DNA of 40,141 nucleotides. Source: Opitutia bacterium (GTDB lineage Bacteria; Verrucomicrobiota; Verrucomicrobiia; Opitutales; JABJCN01). The stretch is from assembly GCA_018668635.1 (NCBI GenBank), contig JABJCN010000099.1, positions 1-40,141 of the forward strand, given 5' to 3'. This document shows, piece after piece, positions 16,756-25,628 of the stretch. The position numbers and the translations under genes are program-made. Below the pieces are notes generated by a model. The model saw only the letters and a program-made list of their open reading frames with translations. It did no database searches and was not told the origin of the DNA. Positions within the stretch are counted from its first letter, which is position 1. Each line of letters starts with the position of its first letter.

Positions 16756-19700
16756 CTAGTTTGTATAAATAAACTCCTTGGTATTAAATAAGACATGAGC
16801 CAAATCCCTCCAAGCTGCAGTGGGATTTAACTTTGACTGTCGCTCTAGAAATACCTTGGAGGCATCCAGTTCTAACTGACTTGGCTCCCGGGCAAGAGCC
16901 TTTTCATACATGTCTATTACTCGATCATCAATGGAACCTCCCATTTTCTGTACTGTATCCCCCCAACGTTTGGCTTCAGCCAATACAAAGGGATCGTTCA
17001 TAAGCATGAGCGCCTGGGAAGGCACATTTGAGACTGTTCGCCGGCCCACGGATTGAAATGGACTCGGGGTATCAAACGCCAGCATCATGGGAGAAAGGAA
17101 ATTTCGGCGTACAGACAGGTAAACACTACGACGACCGGAACCATCCAATGGTCCGTTTCCGGGTCTCCCTCGACCCGTCATGAAAGATGTCAAATAAACA
17201 GGGACGGATTTGCCATACATCCTGTCATCCATTCGCCCTGAAATTGACAAGATGGAATCTCGAATAGCCTCTCCTTCAAGACGCTTGACCGGCATCCTGT
17301 GCCAAAAACTGTTGGTCGGGTCCAGTTTTGCCGCCTTGAGATCATGAGCCTGACTGCTCATCTGATAGGTTTGGCTGTGCACAAGAAACTTAATATGCTT
17401 CTTAATGGACCAACCATCCTTGATGAATTTCATAGCAAGGTGATCCAACAATTCCGGGTGTGACGGTCGTTGACCTAGGTAGCCGAAATCATCGGTTGAG
17501 GCGACAATGCCCCGGCCAAACAAATGATGCCATATGCGGTTGACGATCACACGGGAAATATAAGGATTTTGAGGGGAGACCATTTGTTCCGCAAGTTGTA
17601 GTCGACCACTACCGGTATCCTGAATTGGTTTTCCGCCCAAAGCTTCCAAGAACCGACGAGGCACAAGTTCACCCTTGTTGCTGTAACTACCCCGTATGAA
17701 GACATATTCATTCTCAGCATCGCCATCCTGAATGGCCATGGCCGTACGGGAATCCTTCCTGATTTCAGAAATCAGCTTATTGCGTTTGGCTATAAAATCC
17801 TGGACCACGGCCAAAGAAGAATGATCATAACCCCATAAATTCTCGTTAGCCATCAACCAGGAAAGGCCTTCCTGTATAAGTGTTTTCTCAAAACTTTCCG
17901 CCAATTCCGAGAATGATGTGCCATCAAGTTTGGTAACCAATTGAGACTTTTCCTTTTCTTGCAGATAGCGTAGAACTGCATCCCGTGAAGGAGAATCATC
18001 CCCCTGCACAACCATAACTACCTCAAAATGCTCTTTTGACGGCGTAAACTCAACATGCACACGATGCCCGACAAAGCTCTGGCCACGCTTGTCCAAGTGG
18101 TGCGCATACCAGTTTAATTGCCCCTCTTTACCAATCCTGGCCTTTACATTCCCGTGTAGAGGCCCCTGCACCATACGATGAGAGTCAACCACAACCATCG
18201 CAGTTGCCTCACCCTTCACAAGATACCAAACCTTTCCATGATCGATAGAAAATGTTGGTGTACGAAGCGTCATGCCGGCTCTGGCATACCCAAGCCCACC
18301 ATGGTCCAAGGCGGAATCAACAATACGTAATCCATGCCATGCGGGATTTTTGCGGGCAGATCCATAGGATGCGAAGCCGAGAATAGGGCGCTTGAGGTCT
18401 TGACTCCATAAAACCTGACCAGCGCGAACAGTTCCAGATCCAAATGTGTAACCATCCTGAAGAAATTCGTGGGGCTTCGACATACCATAATCGATAACCA
18501 TATCCAATTTCTTCATGGCTTCATTATAAGCACCCTCTTTGGAGCCAAAATCCTGACGCCTTTGAGCAATCTTCCTCAAACTGGAATCCGTCTTACCCGA
18601 CGATGCCAAGGCCAGTACATGCATGGGGCTTTGAACATCCTGTGAAGCTGCTTGTATCGCACGAATCCAGAATTCCAAACGATTAGCATCCAGCTTCTTC
18701 TCCTGAGCAACCTGCTTTAACATGTCCATCGTAGTCTTGGCAAACTTCTGCTTTACAGAAGTTGTGGCGATCGCCCCTCCCCCCTTGGGTCGGTGATTGG
18801 TGAAGACAACATGGTCAAATCCAATGTTTCCCCACCCCCCCTTATGGTTGTCCACCGCCTGAATCTGCAGCATTTTCCCACGAAACTTACGAACATCCCA
18901 GAACTTGTTCACCATCGTGTTGTTCTGTGGTCCCTGTGCAGTCCCGACAACCCTGCCATCAGCAAGAAGGTTCAGGCAGGTTTTCCCACGGTGAGATCCT
19001 CCATCGATCAGGAATGAAACATAATCACGCTCAACCTTGAAAGCAGGGCTGGTCAGCGTACCTATATGGGCATCACCTTTTCCGTTGTTACGCATCTTAT
19101 GGGAGTTAACAAAGAATTTACCATGATGTTTGATATCCACCTGATGATCAGGCTTGGTCTTATCTGTTAAAGGCCCATCACCAAACGCGTCTCCGGTTGC
19201 CTTCCAACCCTGATAAGAACCATCCTCGAAATCAGCAAATACGATGTCCCCGTCAGGTTCCAGGGAGATATCGCCTTCTTCATACTTAATTCCTTCCTGC
19301 AATATCACATTTGCGGCCAAAAGATATTCTGAAGTATTTGAGACTTCGCTTTTCAGTTTGGACATAAGAGCTTTTAATGCCTCTTCTCCCTCGGTACGTT
19401 CAAGCTGATCAATTGAATGGGCAATTTTTCCGTTGTGCGTAATGGTTTCATAACGGACCTGGCGATAGTTTGAACTCTGAAGAAACCCATTAAATGCGTA
19501 AAAATCCTTGGTTGAAATGGCATCAAACTTATGGTCATGACAACGAGCACAAGCTACTGTCAACCCGAGGAAGGCCTTGGAGGCGACATCGACCATATTG
19601 TCAAATCGGTCAGCTTCATCCTGACGTATATCAACCGGTGAATGAATCCACTCTCCGAGGAACCAGAAACCGGTACCAAGGATGGACTCATTGAAATTCT

Positions 19701-20631
19701 GTTCCGGATGAAGACGTGGATTGGGTATCAGGTCGCCGGCAATGTGCTCAGTGACAAACTTGTCGTAAGGCACATCCGAATTAAAAGCGCGAATAATATA
19801 GTCGCGATAACGGTGGGCATTAGCCGCATTGTAGTCGAACTCATGTCCTCGGCTCTCAGCGTAGCGAACAAGATCCAACCAATGACGTGCCCAGCGTTCA
19901 CCGAATCTTGGAGAGTCCAAGAGTCGATCAACCAGTGTACCAACTGCTTCCGCTGATTTGTCCTTAAGGAATGTTTGAATATCCTCCTGAGAAGGAGGAA
20001 GACCATGAAGCGCAAATGTAAGACGACGAATAAGTGTGCGTCGATCGGCAGGGGACACTGGCTTTAGCCCAACAGACTCCAGCTTATTTAAAATAAATCG
20101 ATCCACAGGGTGAGATGACCAACCCTTATCGTTAACCTTCGGGGTTGTCGGTGGAGTAAGAGGTTTCCATGACCAGTGGTCAGCTCTGCGTTTGGCCAGA
20201 TCAAACTCTTTCTCAGAACCAAAGGAAGTAGGAATTGGCTCATTTGGCCAAGGAGCACCTTCAGTAATCCATCTCTCAAAATCCTTAATCTGAGAATGAG
20301 TCAATTTTGACTTGGGTGGCATTTGGAAATCGGGATCCTTATATTGAATACCTTCCATAAAAAGACTCGCAACCGGCTTCCCTAGGACAATGGAAGGGCC
20401 ATTTTCACCACCTTTGATTACGCCTGCCCTACTATCCAGATATAGTTTACCTTTTACCTTTTTAGCCTTATGGGAGTGACAACTGTAGCACTTATCAGCA
20501 AGGACAGGTCTGATCTTTAGCTCGAAGAACTGAATTTGCTCGGGCGTAAATTTAGAATCAGCACCCTGAAGTCCAAATAGGCTAATCAGATGAAATGCCT
20601 GGAACACAGCTAATATTTTCAATTTTCTCAT
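16756..20631 (-). CDS. PSCyt1-DUF1549-DUF1553 (PSD1) protein with an inserted GH32-type lectin-like module
   Basis: A 1291-residue exported protein with an N-terminal signal peptide. PSCyt1 carries a haem-binding C-Y-S-C-H near residue 48. DUF1549 (PSCyt2) spans about 160-400 and includes a second C-A-R-C-H near 365. DUF1553 (PSD1) spans about 1010-1275, with N-P-Y-I-S-R-V-I-V-N-R-I-W-H-H-L-F-G-R-G and the following D-D-F-G. Between them, residues ~460-610 (F-A-D-F-E-D-G-S-Y-Q-G-W to G-G-W-G-N-I-G-F-D) strongly resemble the beta-sandwich found in bacterial levanase/GH32-type proteins. Another beta-rich segment follows at ~700-870. It is the first gene of a two-gene unit with the DUF1501 protein. 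The module suggests carbohydrate binding combined with electron transfer, which is inference. Confidence 0.93.
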   Translation of the reverse strand: MRKLKILAVFQAFHLISLFGLQGADSKFTPEQIQFFELKIRPVLADKCYSCHSHKAKKVKGKLYLDSRAGVIKGGENGPSIVLGKPVASLFMEGIQYKDPDFQMPPKSKLTHSQIKDFERWITEGAPWPNEPIPTSFGSEKEFDLAKRRADHWSWKPLTPPTTPKVNDKGWSSHPVDRFILNKLESVGLKPVSPADRRTLIRRLTFALHGLPPSQEDIQTFLKDKSAEAVGTLVDRLLDSPRFGERWARHWLDLVRYAESRGHEFDYNAANAHRYRDYIIRAFNSDVPYDKFVTEHIAGDLIPNPRLHPEQNFNESILGTGFWFLGEWIHSPVDIRQDEADRFDNMVDVASKAFLGLTVACARCHDHKFDAISTKDFYAFNGFLQSSNYRQVRYETITHNGKIAHSIDQLERTEGEEALKALMSKLKSEVSNTSEYLLAANVILQEGIKYEEGDISLEPDGDIVFADFEDGSYQGWKATGDAFGDGPLTDKTKPDHQVDIKHHGKFFVNSHKMRNNGKGDAHIGTLTSPAFKVERDYVSFLIDGGSHRGKTCLNLLADGRVVGTAQGPQNNTMVNKFWDVRKFRGKMLQIQAVDNHKGGWGNIGFDHVVFTNHRPKGGGAIATTSVKQKFAKTTMDMLKQVAQEKKLDANRLEFWIRAIQAASQDVQSPMHVLALASSGKTDSSLRKIAQRRQDFGSKEGAYNEAMKKLDMVIDYGMSKPHEFLQDGYTFGSGTVRAGQVLWSQDLKRPILGFASYGSARKNPAWHGLRIVDSALDHGGLGYARAGMTLRTPTFSIDHGKVWYLVKGEATAMVVVDSHRMVQGPLHGNVKARIGKEGQLNWYAHHLDKRGQSFVGHRVHVEFTPSKEHFEVVMVVQGDDSPSRDAVLRYLQEKEKSQLVTKLDGTSFSELAESFEKTLIQEGLSWLMANENLWGYDHSSLAVVQDFIAKRNKLISEIRKDSRTAMAIQDGDAENEYVFIRGSYSNKGELVPRRFLEALGGKPIQDTGSGRLQLAEQMVSPQNPYISRVIVNRIWHHLFGRGIVASTDDFGYLGQRPSHPELLDHLAMKFIKDGWSIKKHIKFLVHSQTYQMSSQAHDLKAAKLDPTNSFWHRMPVKRLEGEAIRDSILSISGRMDDRMYGKSVPVYLTSFMTGRGRPGNGPLDGSGRRSVYLSVRRNFLSPMMLAFDTPSPFQSVGRRTVSNVPSQALMLMNDPFVLAEAKRWGDTVQKMGGSIDDRVIDMYEKALAREPSQLELDASKVFLERQSKLNPTAAWRDLAHVLFNTKEFIYTN

Positions 20632-20858
20632 AAAATTCTGGCCTCATTCGCAGTAGTCAAAGTCATAGAAATTGATACTCCTTTGTTTGTGCGAGAATAA
20701 TGCATAATGCTGAAATTTAAGCCCGAAGACTATTGTAAAAATGTAAAAATTAAAAAAAAGAAAAAAATCACTAAAAATTATTTTACGATAAGAGTAGGTT
20801 TCTCGATAAATGGTAAAATCATAATATCTGAAACAAACCAAATTACGAATAGATATCC
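20632..20858. promoter_or_regulatory. Divergent promoter region between the DUF1553 operon and the AraC regulator
   Basis: This is a strongly AT-rich 227-bp region between divergent starts, including an A-run around 20750-20768 and several TAAAAT/TACAAT-like -10 candidates on both strands. Divergent placement of an AraC-type regulator suggests its operator lies here. I could not define a convincing direct repeat of the kind AraC proteins bind. Confidence 0.4.
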
Positions 20859-21818
20859 TTGACCAACGCATATCTATTTTTGACCTTCAAAAGCCAATTC
20901 GTGCAATCCCAAGAGAATTATTTTTCAAAGCAAGTAACCGATGCCAGACAAATCTTAATCGGAATTCCAGATAAAACCGACGAAGAATTAAGCGTGGTAA
21001 GTGTCGGTTGCGAACGTTGCTTTCCGGAATTTCTGGTTGACCGAAAAACCTTCCCGCAACATGCAAACACGCCGAAGAACATGGACTTCACAACTTTCGA
21101 ATTCGTTTTGGAGGGAGAGGGACAGGTTCAACTTGGGAGGGATTTTCAAAAGGTGAAAGCCGGTTCAGTTTTCACTTACTCGAGAGGGGTTTCCCACAGG
21201 ATAGAGAACTCGAGAAAAAAACCTATGTTGAAATATTTTCTCGTCTGCGCACATCATTCCTCCCAACAACCTTTCAAGGCGATTCATCCAGGAAGAGCAG
21301 GCTTTTTTCAAATAAGCTCGATTGGCGAAGTAATGGAATTGTTCGAGTTGATTCTAAGTAATGCTAATTTAGACTCAGAATATGGACCTTCCATATGTAA
21401 CTCCTTGGCAAAGGCTCTACTCTTGAAACTTTGCGAGAAAGCAAACGGCCCGAGCCAAAACGAATCACTAGCGTGGCACACGTATGAACGAGTGCTTCAA
21501 TTTATTCGTAAAAATTACTTTTCCATCAAGTCAATCAAGGAATTGGCCAATGAAGTCCATGTGGACCCTGCCTATTTGTCGAGAATCTTCCGGAGGTTTC
21601 ACAAAGATACCCCTTACAAGTTTCTGATTCGCTTGAAAATGGGACATGCCGCCTCCTTGCTTTTGACAACAGGGAACCTCGTCAAGAACATCGCCTTTGA
21701 ACTAGGTTTTGAAAATCAATTCCATTTTTCAAGAACCTTCAAGTCAGTGTACGGGGTTTCTCCCGAAAACTTTGTCAAACAAAGAAGGCTTGAGACAAAC
21801 GGCACTCCAATCAAATGA
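20859..21818 (+). CDS. AraC family transcriptional regulator (cupin + double HTH)
   Basis: A protein of about 319 residues. Residues ~40-140 look like the cupin sensor of AraC regulators (F-V-L-E-G-E-G-Q-V-Q-L-G, then K-A-G-S-V-F-T-Y). Residues ~205-312 form the two-HTH DNA-binding domain (S-I-K-E-L-A-N-E-V-H-V-D-P-A-Y-L-S-R-I-F-R-R, then I-A-F-E-L-G-F-E-N-Q-F-H-F-S-R-T-F-K and Y-G-V-S-P). The start is uncertain: no ATG occurs before the cupin, so a TTG at 20859 or 20880 is probably used. It is divergent from the DUF1553 operon, a likely target, and its last four bases overlap the start of a Rdx/SelW-like gene. The inducer is unknown; a sugar is the usual ligand type. Confidence 0.9.
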   Translation: MTNAYLFLTFKSQFVQSQENYFSKQVTDARQILIGIPDKTDEELSVVSVGCERCFPEFLVDRKTFPQHANTPKNMDFTTFEFVLEGEGQVQLGRDFQKVKAGSVFTYSRGVSHRIENSRKKPMLKYFLVCAHHSSQQPFKAIHPGRAGFFQISSIGEVMELFELILSNANLDSEYGPSICNSLAKALLLKLCEKANGPSQNESLAWHTYERVLQFIRKNYFSIKSIKELANEVHVDPAYLSRIFRRFHKDTPYKFLIRLKMGHAASLLLTTGNLVKNIAFELGFENQFHFSRTFKSVYGVSPENFVKQRRLETNGTPIK

Positions 21819-22114
21819 ATGCATCAAACCCAGAAAATGAAAACCGGATTATTATTGAATACTGTCCAGGTTGTAGATGGTTGTTACGGTCGGCATGGAT
21901 GGCTCAGGAGATCCTTACGACATTTGAAGCTGAAATTCACGAGGTCACTTTGCGACCTTCCAAAACCGAAACTGGTCGCTTCACAATAAACTTTGGAAAA
22001 GAATTGATTTGGTGCAGGAAAAGGAACGATGGATTCCCCGAAATAAAAACACTAAAGCAACTCATTCGCAACAAGATCGCCCCAGATAAAGACCTTGGTC
22101 ACATAGATCGGTAA
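21815..22114 (+). CDS. SelT/SelW/SelH (Rdx) family redox protein, Cys-Cys form
   Basis: A 99-residue protein with the Rdx thioredoxin-like fold markers: I-I-I-E-Y-C-P-G-C-R-W-L-L-R with the redox pair C17/C20 (no selenocysteine), F-G-K-E-L-I-W-C-R-K-R-N-D-G-F-P-E, and a C-terminal K-D-L-G-H-I-D. The length is normal for bacterial members. The family is presumed to act in cytoplasmic thiol redox chemistry, with no defined bacterial substrate. The start ATGA overlaps the stop of the AraC gene, implying translational coupling. It converges on the acyltransferase gene, whose stop lies 20 bp away. Confidence 0.9.
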   Translation: MNASNPENENRIIIEYCPGCRWLLRSAWMAQEILTTFEAEIHEVTLRPSKTETGRFTINFGKELIWCRKRNDGFPEIKTLKQLIRNKIAPDKDLGHIDR

Positions 22115-22133
22115 CTCTGAGATCATTTATATG

Positions 22134-23897
22134 TTAACCAGAGATACGTTCCGCTGCATCAACTCCAAAAAACTTTCTGAGAAAAGTAGGTTCAACATCA
22201 GCCAAACGAACAAGAATAAGCCCCACTGTGGTGTTGTTAAAAGTGGAGTCCACATGAAAATCCAAAAGGGTTCCATTAAGCTTTAGATAATGACGAAGGA
22301 GAACAGGAATACCCTTATCATCCTCTTCAATACTGGAGACTAATGCTGAAACATCTTCAACTGTGCAGTTTGAATCTTGCAAGTGTGCATGTAGATTCCG
22401 CGCGAGGTTACCAATCCGAGGCGACTCCTTTGCCTTCACAAGGGCGGCCAAATCCTCGTCACAGTATTTGAGCCTTAGAAACTGGACCATGAGATCACGT
22501 GAAATAGGGGCATAATCGGCTGTAAGACTGACACAACCATAGAGATTTCCGTACTCAGGGTTACGGGCCATAAACTGGCCAATACCCTGCCAAATAAGGG
22601 AGAGTGAAGCGTATTTGCGCTGATATTCAGGTCTTATGAAGGAACGACCCAATTCAACCGTCTTGCCAAGGACATCAATGAACCCGGGCTTGAGGTCAAA
22701 CAAGGTAGCAGAATAAAGACCTCGAACCCCATGCTCACTGACAACCTGATCCATCAGGCAAAGGCGATATGCACCAACGATTTCCGAGGTATTATGATTC
22801 CAGAGAAAAAGTTGGTGGTAGTGGGGATCGTATTCATCCAGGTCAATAAAACCGCCTGTGCCCTCACCCGCATCCCTAAAAGTTACTTCACGCAAGCGAC
22901 CAATCTCTCGCATTAATGGGGCAGGAAGATTCTCACCTGTTTCGCTGTATATTGAATATTCCCCCTTACGAAGAAGTTCCAAGCTTGCCGGTAGTGAGGC
23001 AATACATTCCTTAAGAATATCGGAAGGCACAGGTTGAATGATTTTTTCCTGCTGGGTCTTAGTATCATTAGAATCTGGTAATGAAACCTGATGATCGCCC
23101 TTGCCCTTCAGCGCATACGTGGAAAGCCGAAGATACTGGCTGAGTTCCTCATGGTTATCAAATTTCCGAATCTTTTCTGGTCCAATTGGCCTGCCGACAG
23201 AAAATTGAAGAGTGGAACCCGATTTATTGATCATTTCACGAGGAAGCATGACTGTCCTCAGACGCGGGTGCACCATGCCTGCCCCTTGAAACTGCAAACT
23301 GTTTCGGCCTTCGAAATAGATGGGGACAACCTTCGCTCCTGATTTTTTGGCCAGGGCAGCAGCATGGACATTCCAATGATCGTCGGTGACCTGCTTCTGC
23401 TTCCAGTCAAAATGAGAAACCTTGCCCGCAGGGAAGACAACAAGGCATTTCTCCTGCTTGAGCCAACCCAGGCTCTGGCGCATCGATTGTAGATTACTGG
23501 CCTTAGGGCTTTCACCGAAAGGATCTACGGGAATTGCCCAGTCACCCAATTCAGGTAAAACATTAAGCAGGTAGTTAACAAGTAGCTTAAAGTCTGGTCG
23601 AATCTTGGCTAAAGCTGCCCCTAAAACAAGCCCATCAAGGCCACCGAAGGGATGATTTGAGACAATTACAAGCGGACCTTTCTTAGGAATATTCTCAAGG
23701 GCACCGGCAGCAACCTTCCAGTCAATCTGCATTTCGCGAAGAACATTACCAAAGAAATTTCCGTCGGCGCGCAGGACGGCGCGATCATAGACTTTCTGCA
23801 ACTGGTATGTCCCGAGAAGCGGACTGACCGGCCAGCCAAGCTTACGATTGAGATCATTAAGACTAAAAGGAGATGCAAGAGCGGTGGTAGAGTTCAT
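22134..23897 (-). CDS. olsF: Bifunctional acyltransferase: PlsC-like domain plus OlsB/hemolysin-like N-acyltransferase (OlsF-like)
   Basis: A 587-residue two-domain cytoplasmic or membrane-associated protein. The N-terminal half is a lysophospholipid-acyltransferase-like domain with N-H-P-F-G-G-L-D (H82, D88) and a later V-V-F-P-A-G-K-V-S motif. The C-terminal half, from about residue 300, is GNAT-like as in OlsB and hemolysin-type acyltransferases (V-T-F-R-D-A-G-E-G-T-G, F-I-D-L-D-E-Y-D, E-L-G-R-S-F-I). This matches Serratia OlsF, where the C-terminal domain acylates ornithine on nitrogen and the N-terminal domain adds the second acyl chain, giving ornithine lipids. The amine acceptor may differ here (for example glycine or lysine), so the symbol is tentative. 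The gene is monocistronic by context. Confidence 0.8.
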   Translation of the reverse strand: MNSTTALASPFSLNDLNRKLGWPVSPLLGTYQLQKVYDRAVLRADGNFFGNVLREMQIDWKVAAGALENIPKKGPLVIVSNHPFGGLDGLVLGAALAKIRPDFKLLVNYLLNVLPELGDWAIPVDPFGESPKASNLQSMRQSLGWLKQEKCLVVFPAGKVSHFDWKQKQVTDDHWNVHAAALAKKSGAKVVPIYFEGRNSLQFQGAGMVHPRLRTVMLPREMINKSGSTLQFSVGRPIGPEKIRKFDNHEELSQYLRLSTYALKGKGDHQVSLPDSNDTKTQQEKIIQPVPSDILKECIASLPASLELLRKGEYSIYSETGENLPAPLMREIGRLREVTFRDAGEGTGGFIDLDEYDPHYHQLFLWNHNTSEIVGAYRLCLMDQVVSEHGVRGLYSATLFDLKPGFIDVLGKTVELGRSFIRPEYQRKYASLSLIWQGIGQFMARNPEYGNLYGCVSLTADYAPISRDLMVQFLRLKYCDEDLAALVKAKESPRIGNLARNLHAHLQDSNCTVEDVSALVSSIEEDDKGIPVLLRHYLKLNGTLLDFHVDSTFNNTTVGLILVRLADVEPTFLRKFFGVDAAERISG

Positions 23898-23906
23898 GGT
23901 ATTTGC

Positions 23907-23929
23907 AAGGTTGAATTAATTTTAACCTT
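23907..23929. promoter_or_regulatory. Inverted repeat just upstream of the acyltransferase start (possible operator)
   Basis: AAGGTT and AACCTT form perfect 6-bp arms separated by an 11-bp AT-rich core that is itself partly palindromic. The site begins 10 bp upstream of the minus-strand ATG at 23895-23897. Position and symmetry suit a repressor site, but arms this short can arise by chance. Confidence 0.25.
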
Positions 23930-24122
23930 ACAATTGCCGATACCATGCCAACTTAGTGAAATAGAGATACAAATATGAATTGAAGCCTTTGTTTATGCGG
24001 AATGCAGAAAAAAGCACAATAAATCGCACATTACCACAACGACATAAATTGGACATTGATGCACATTTTACGCACAGCACACACAGGAGCCCGAATGACC
24101 AGGCTGGAAATCTGGAATGCAA

Positions 24123-25607
24123 TTATTCAGTAGCCTGCTTGACTTGGCGTCGTTGGGCCACAGCACGCTTGATCACCTCGTCGGCAATAACCCCGAGGAG
24201 AATGACCATTCCAATGATAGCAAACTCCAGGGTGTCCGAGATTTTAAGGAGGACAATGAGGTTGTAGAGTGTCTGCATGACAGCTGTGCCAATCACGACA
24301 CCGAGGATACCTCCCTCCCCTCCACGCAGGCTGCAACCGCCAAGGACTGCAGCCGCAATGGCATACAGCTCGAAAAAATTACCAAAGCTGGACGGGGCAA
24401 CAGAGTTGGAATCAATGGCAAACAAAATTCCTCCCAAGGCGGCAAGGCCTGTGCAAATTATATAGGCCACAATCGTCATTCGGTCCGTATTGATCCCGGA
24501 GAAGCGGGCGGCCTCCTCATTACGCCCAAGGGCCAGCATGTAGCGGCCATAAATGGTCCGGTTCAGGAAAATGGCGGCGAGGATGGCAACGATGACCAGG
24601 ATGAAAAACGGATAGGGAATCCCAAACTCCCCCCAAAGGACAAACTTCCCCGAAGCCAGCGGAGCGAGGGAGGCATCATATTCATTACCCATGCCAACGG
24701 TCTGGTCGTCCACGCTCCAACGTGAGATGCCGCGGTAAAAAAGAAGACCGCAAAGGGTTACCACGAACGGTTGCAACTTTAGCTTGGTGACGAGGAGCCC
24801 ATGGCACATTCCAAGGGCCAGACCAGCCCCCAGGACTAACAGTAACGCAAAAGGCACGGGCATACGCTGCCTTCGTTCAACAGGCATGGCGAGCCATTCG
24901 CTGGTGACTGAACCCAGTTCATCGTCAAGCGAGACAATAGTGTTCCCACCGGAAGCAGAAATTCCAGTGATACCCAGGTCAGAGAGTCCGGATTCCGGAT
25001 GAATGAAGGTTACCCGGTCACGGGCAGCCAAGTTGTCATGTTGTCCGGCAAGGCTGACAGTAGTAGAATCCCCGTCCGTCCCCACATTCTTAACCTCATA
25101 AACGCGCGCGATCGTGCCACGTCGATCTGAATTGCCCTTCAAACCCTCCACCATCAACCGCGTGGCTTGGACGCTTTTCTTGTCCCCTTCCTCGAAGGTA
25201 TGGTTTTCCACAGACGTGATCTTGACCAATGCACTCCGGGCTCGTCGCCCACCGTAATAACGCACGTGGTCTCCTGACTGGAGATCACTGTCTTGGCCCG
25301 TCAGGACGATAGTTTTTGCATCCGGCTCAACAGAAAGAACATCCATCCCGTCAAAGGGCTGGTAGTCCACTTTTAGAAAGATGGTGAGCAGGCAGGCGCT
25401 GAAGCAGACAATGGAACCAATGGAAAGGTCTATTCCTGCAGTTATAATGACAAAAGAGACACCGATGCCTAGAATGCCGTACATGGCGGTACGCCTCAGT
25501 AGGTTCTCGATGTTGTTGCCGGACAGGAAGGATTCTGGAACAGCAATGGCCATTACAGCCCAAAGCACGATGAGAAGGATTCCAATTCCAAGGACTTTTA
25601 CGTTCAC
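24123..25607 (-). CDS. CUT2 (ribose/RbsC-like) ABC transporter permease with large internal insertion
   Basis: A 494-residue permease against about 320 for E. coli RbsC. The N-terminal membrane segments (G-I-L-G-I-G-V-S-F-V-I-I-T-A-G-I-D-L-S-I-G-S) and the C-terminal core (A-L-G-R-N-E-E-A-A-R-F-S-G-I; A-A-V-L-G-G-C-S-L-R-G-G-E-G-G) are canonical for the family. Residues ~81-248 are extra, soluble and beta-rich, and appear internally duplicated (G104-Q105...L109...D113-x-V115 versus G188-Q189...L193...D197-x-V199). By E. coli RbsC topology the insertion would probably face the periplasm. The start is GTG, 21 bp after the ATPase stop, and it is the last gene of the operon. The transported sugar cannot be read from the sequence. 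Confidence 0.93.
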   Translation of the reverse strand: MNVKVLGIGILLIVLWAVMAIAVPESFLSGNNIENLLRRTAMYGILGIGVSFVIITAGIDLSIGSIVCFSACLLTIFLKVDYQPFDGMDVLSVEPDAKTIVLTGQDSDLQSGDHVRYYGGRRARSALVKITSVENHTFEEGDKKSVQATRLMVEGLKGNSDRRGTIARVYEVKNVGTDGDSTTVSLAGQHDNLAARDRVTFIHPESGLSDLGITGISASGGNTIVSLDDELGSVTSEWLAMPVERRQRMPVPFALLLVLGAGLALGMCHGLLVTKLKLQPFVVTLCGLLFYRGISRWSVDDQTVGMGNEYDASLAPLASGKFVLWGEFGIPYPFFILVIVAILAAIFLNRTIYGRYMLALGRNEEAARFSGINTDRMTIVAYIICTGLAALGGILFAIDSNSVAPSSFGNFFELYAIAAAVLGGCSLRGGEGGILGVVIGTAVMQTLYNLIVLLKISDTLEFAIIGMVILLGVIADEVIKRAVAQRRQVKQATE

Positions 25608-25628
25608 AAATAGATTTCGGGTTTAAGG

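Noticed and set aside
21815-22114. Selenoprotein with in-frame UGA
   Set aside because: The redox motif reads C-P-G-C with ordinary cysteine codons and the frame contains no internal TGA.
24117-24725. 202-residue plus-strand ORF
   Set aside because: It lies entirely antisense to the conserved permease gene and has a composition typical of a shadow frame.
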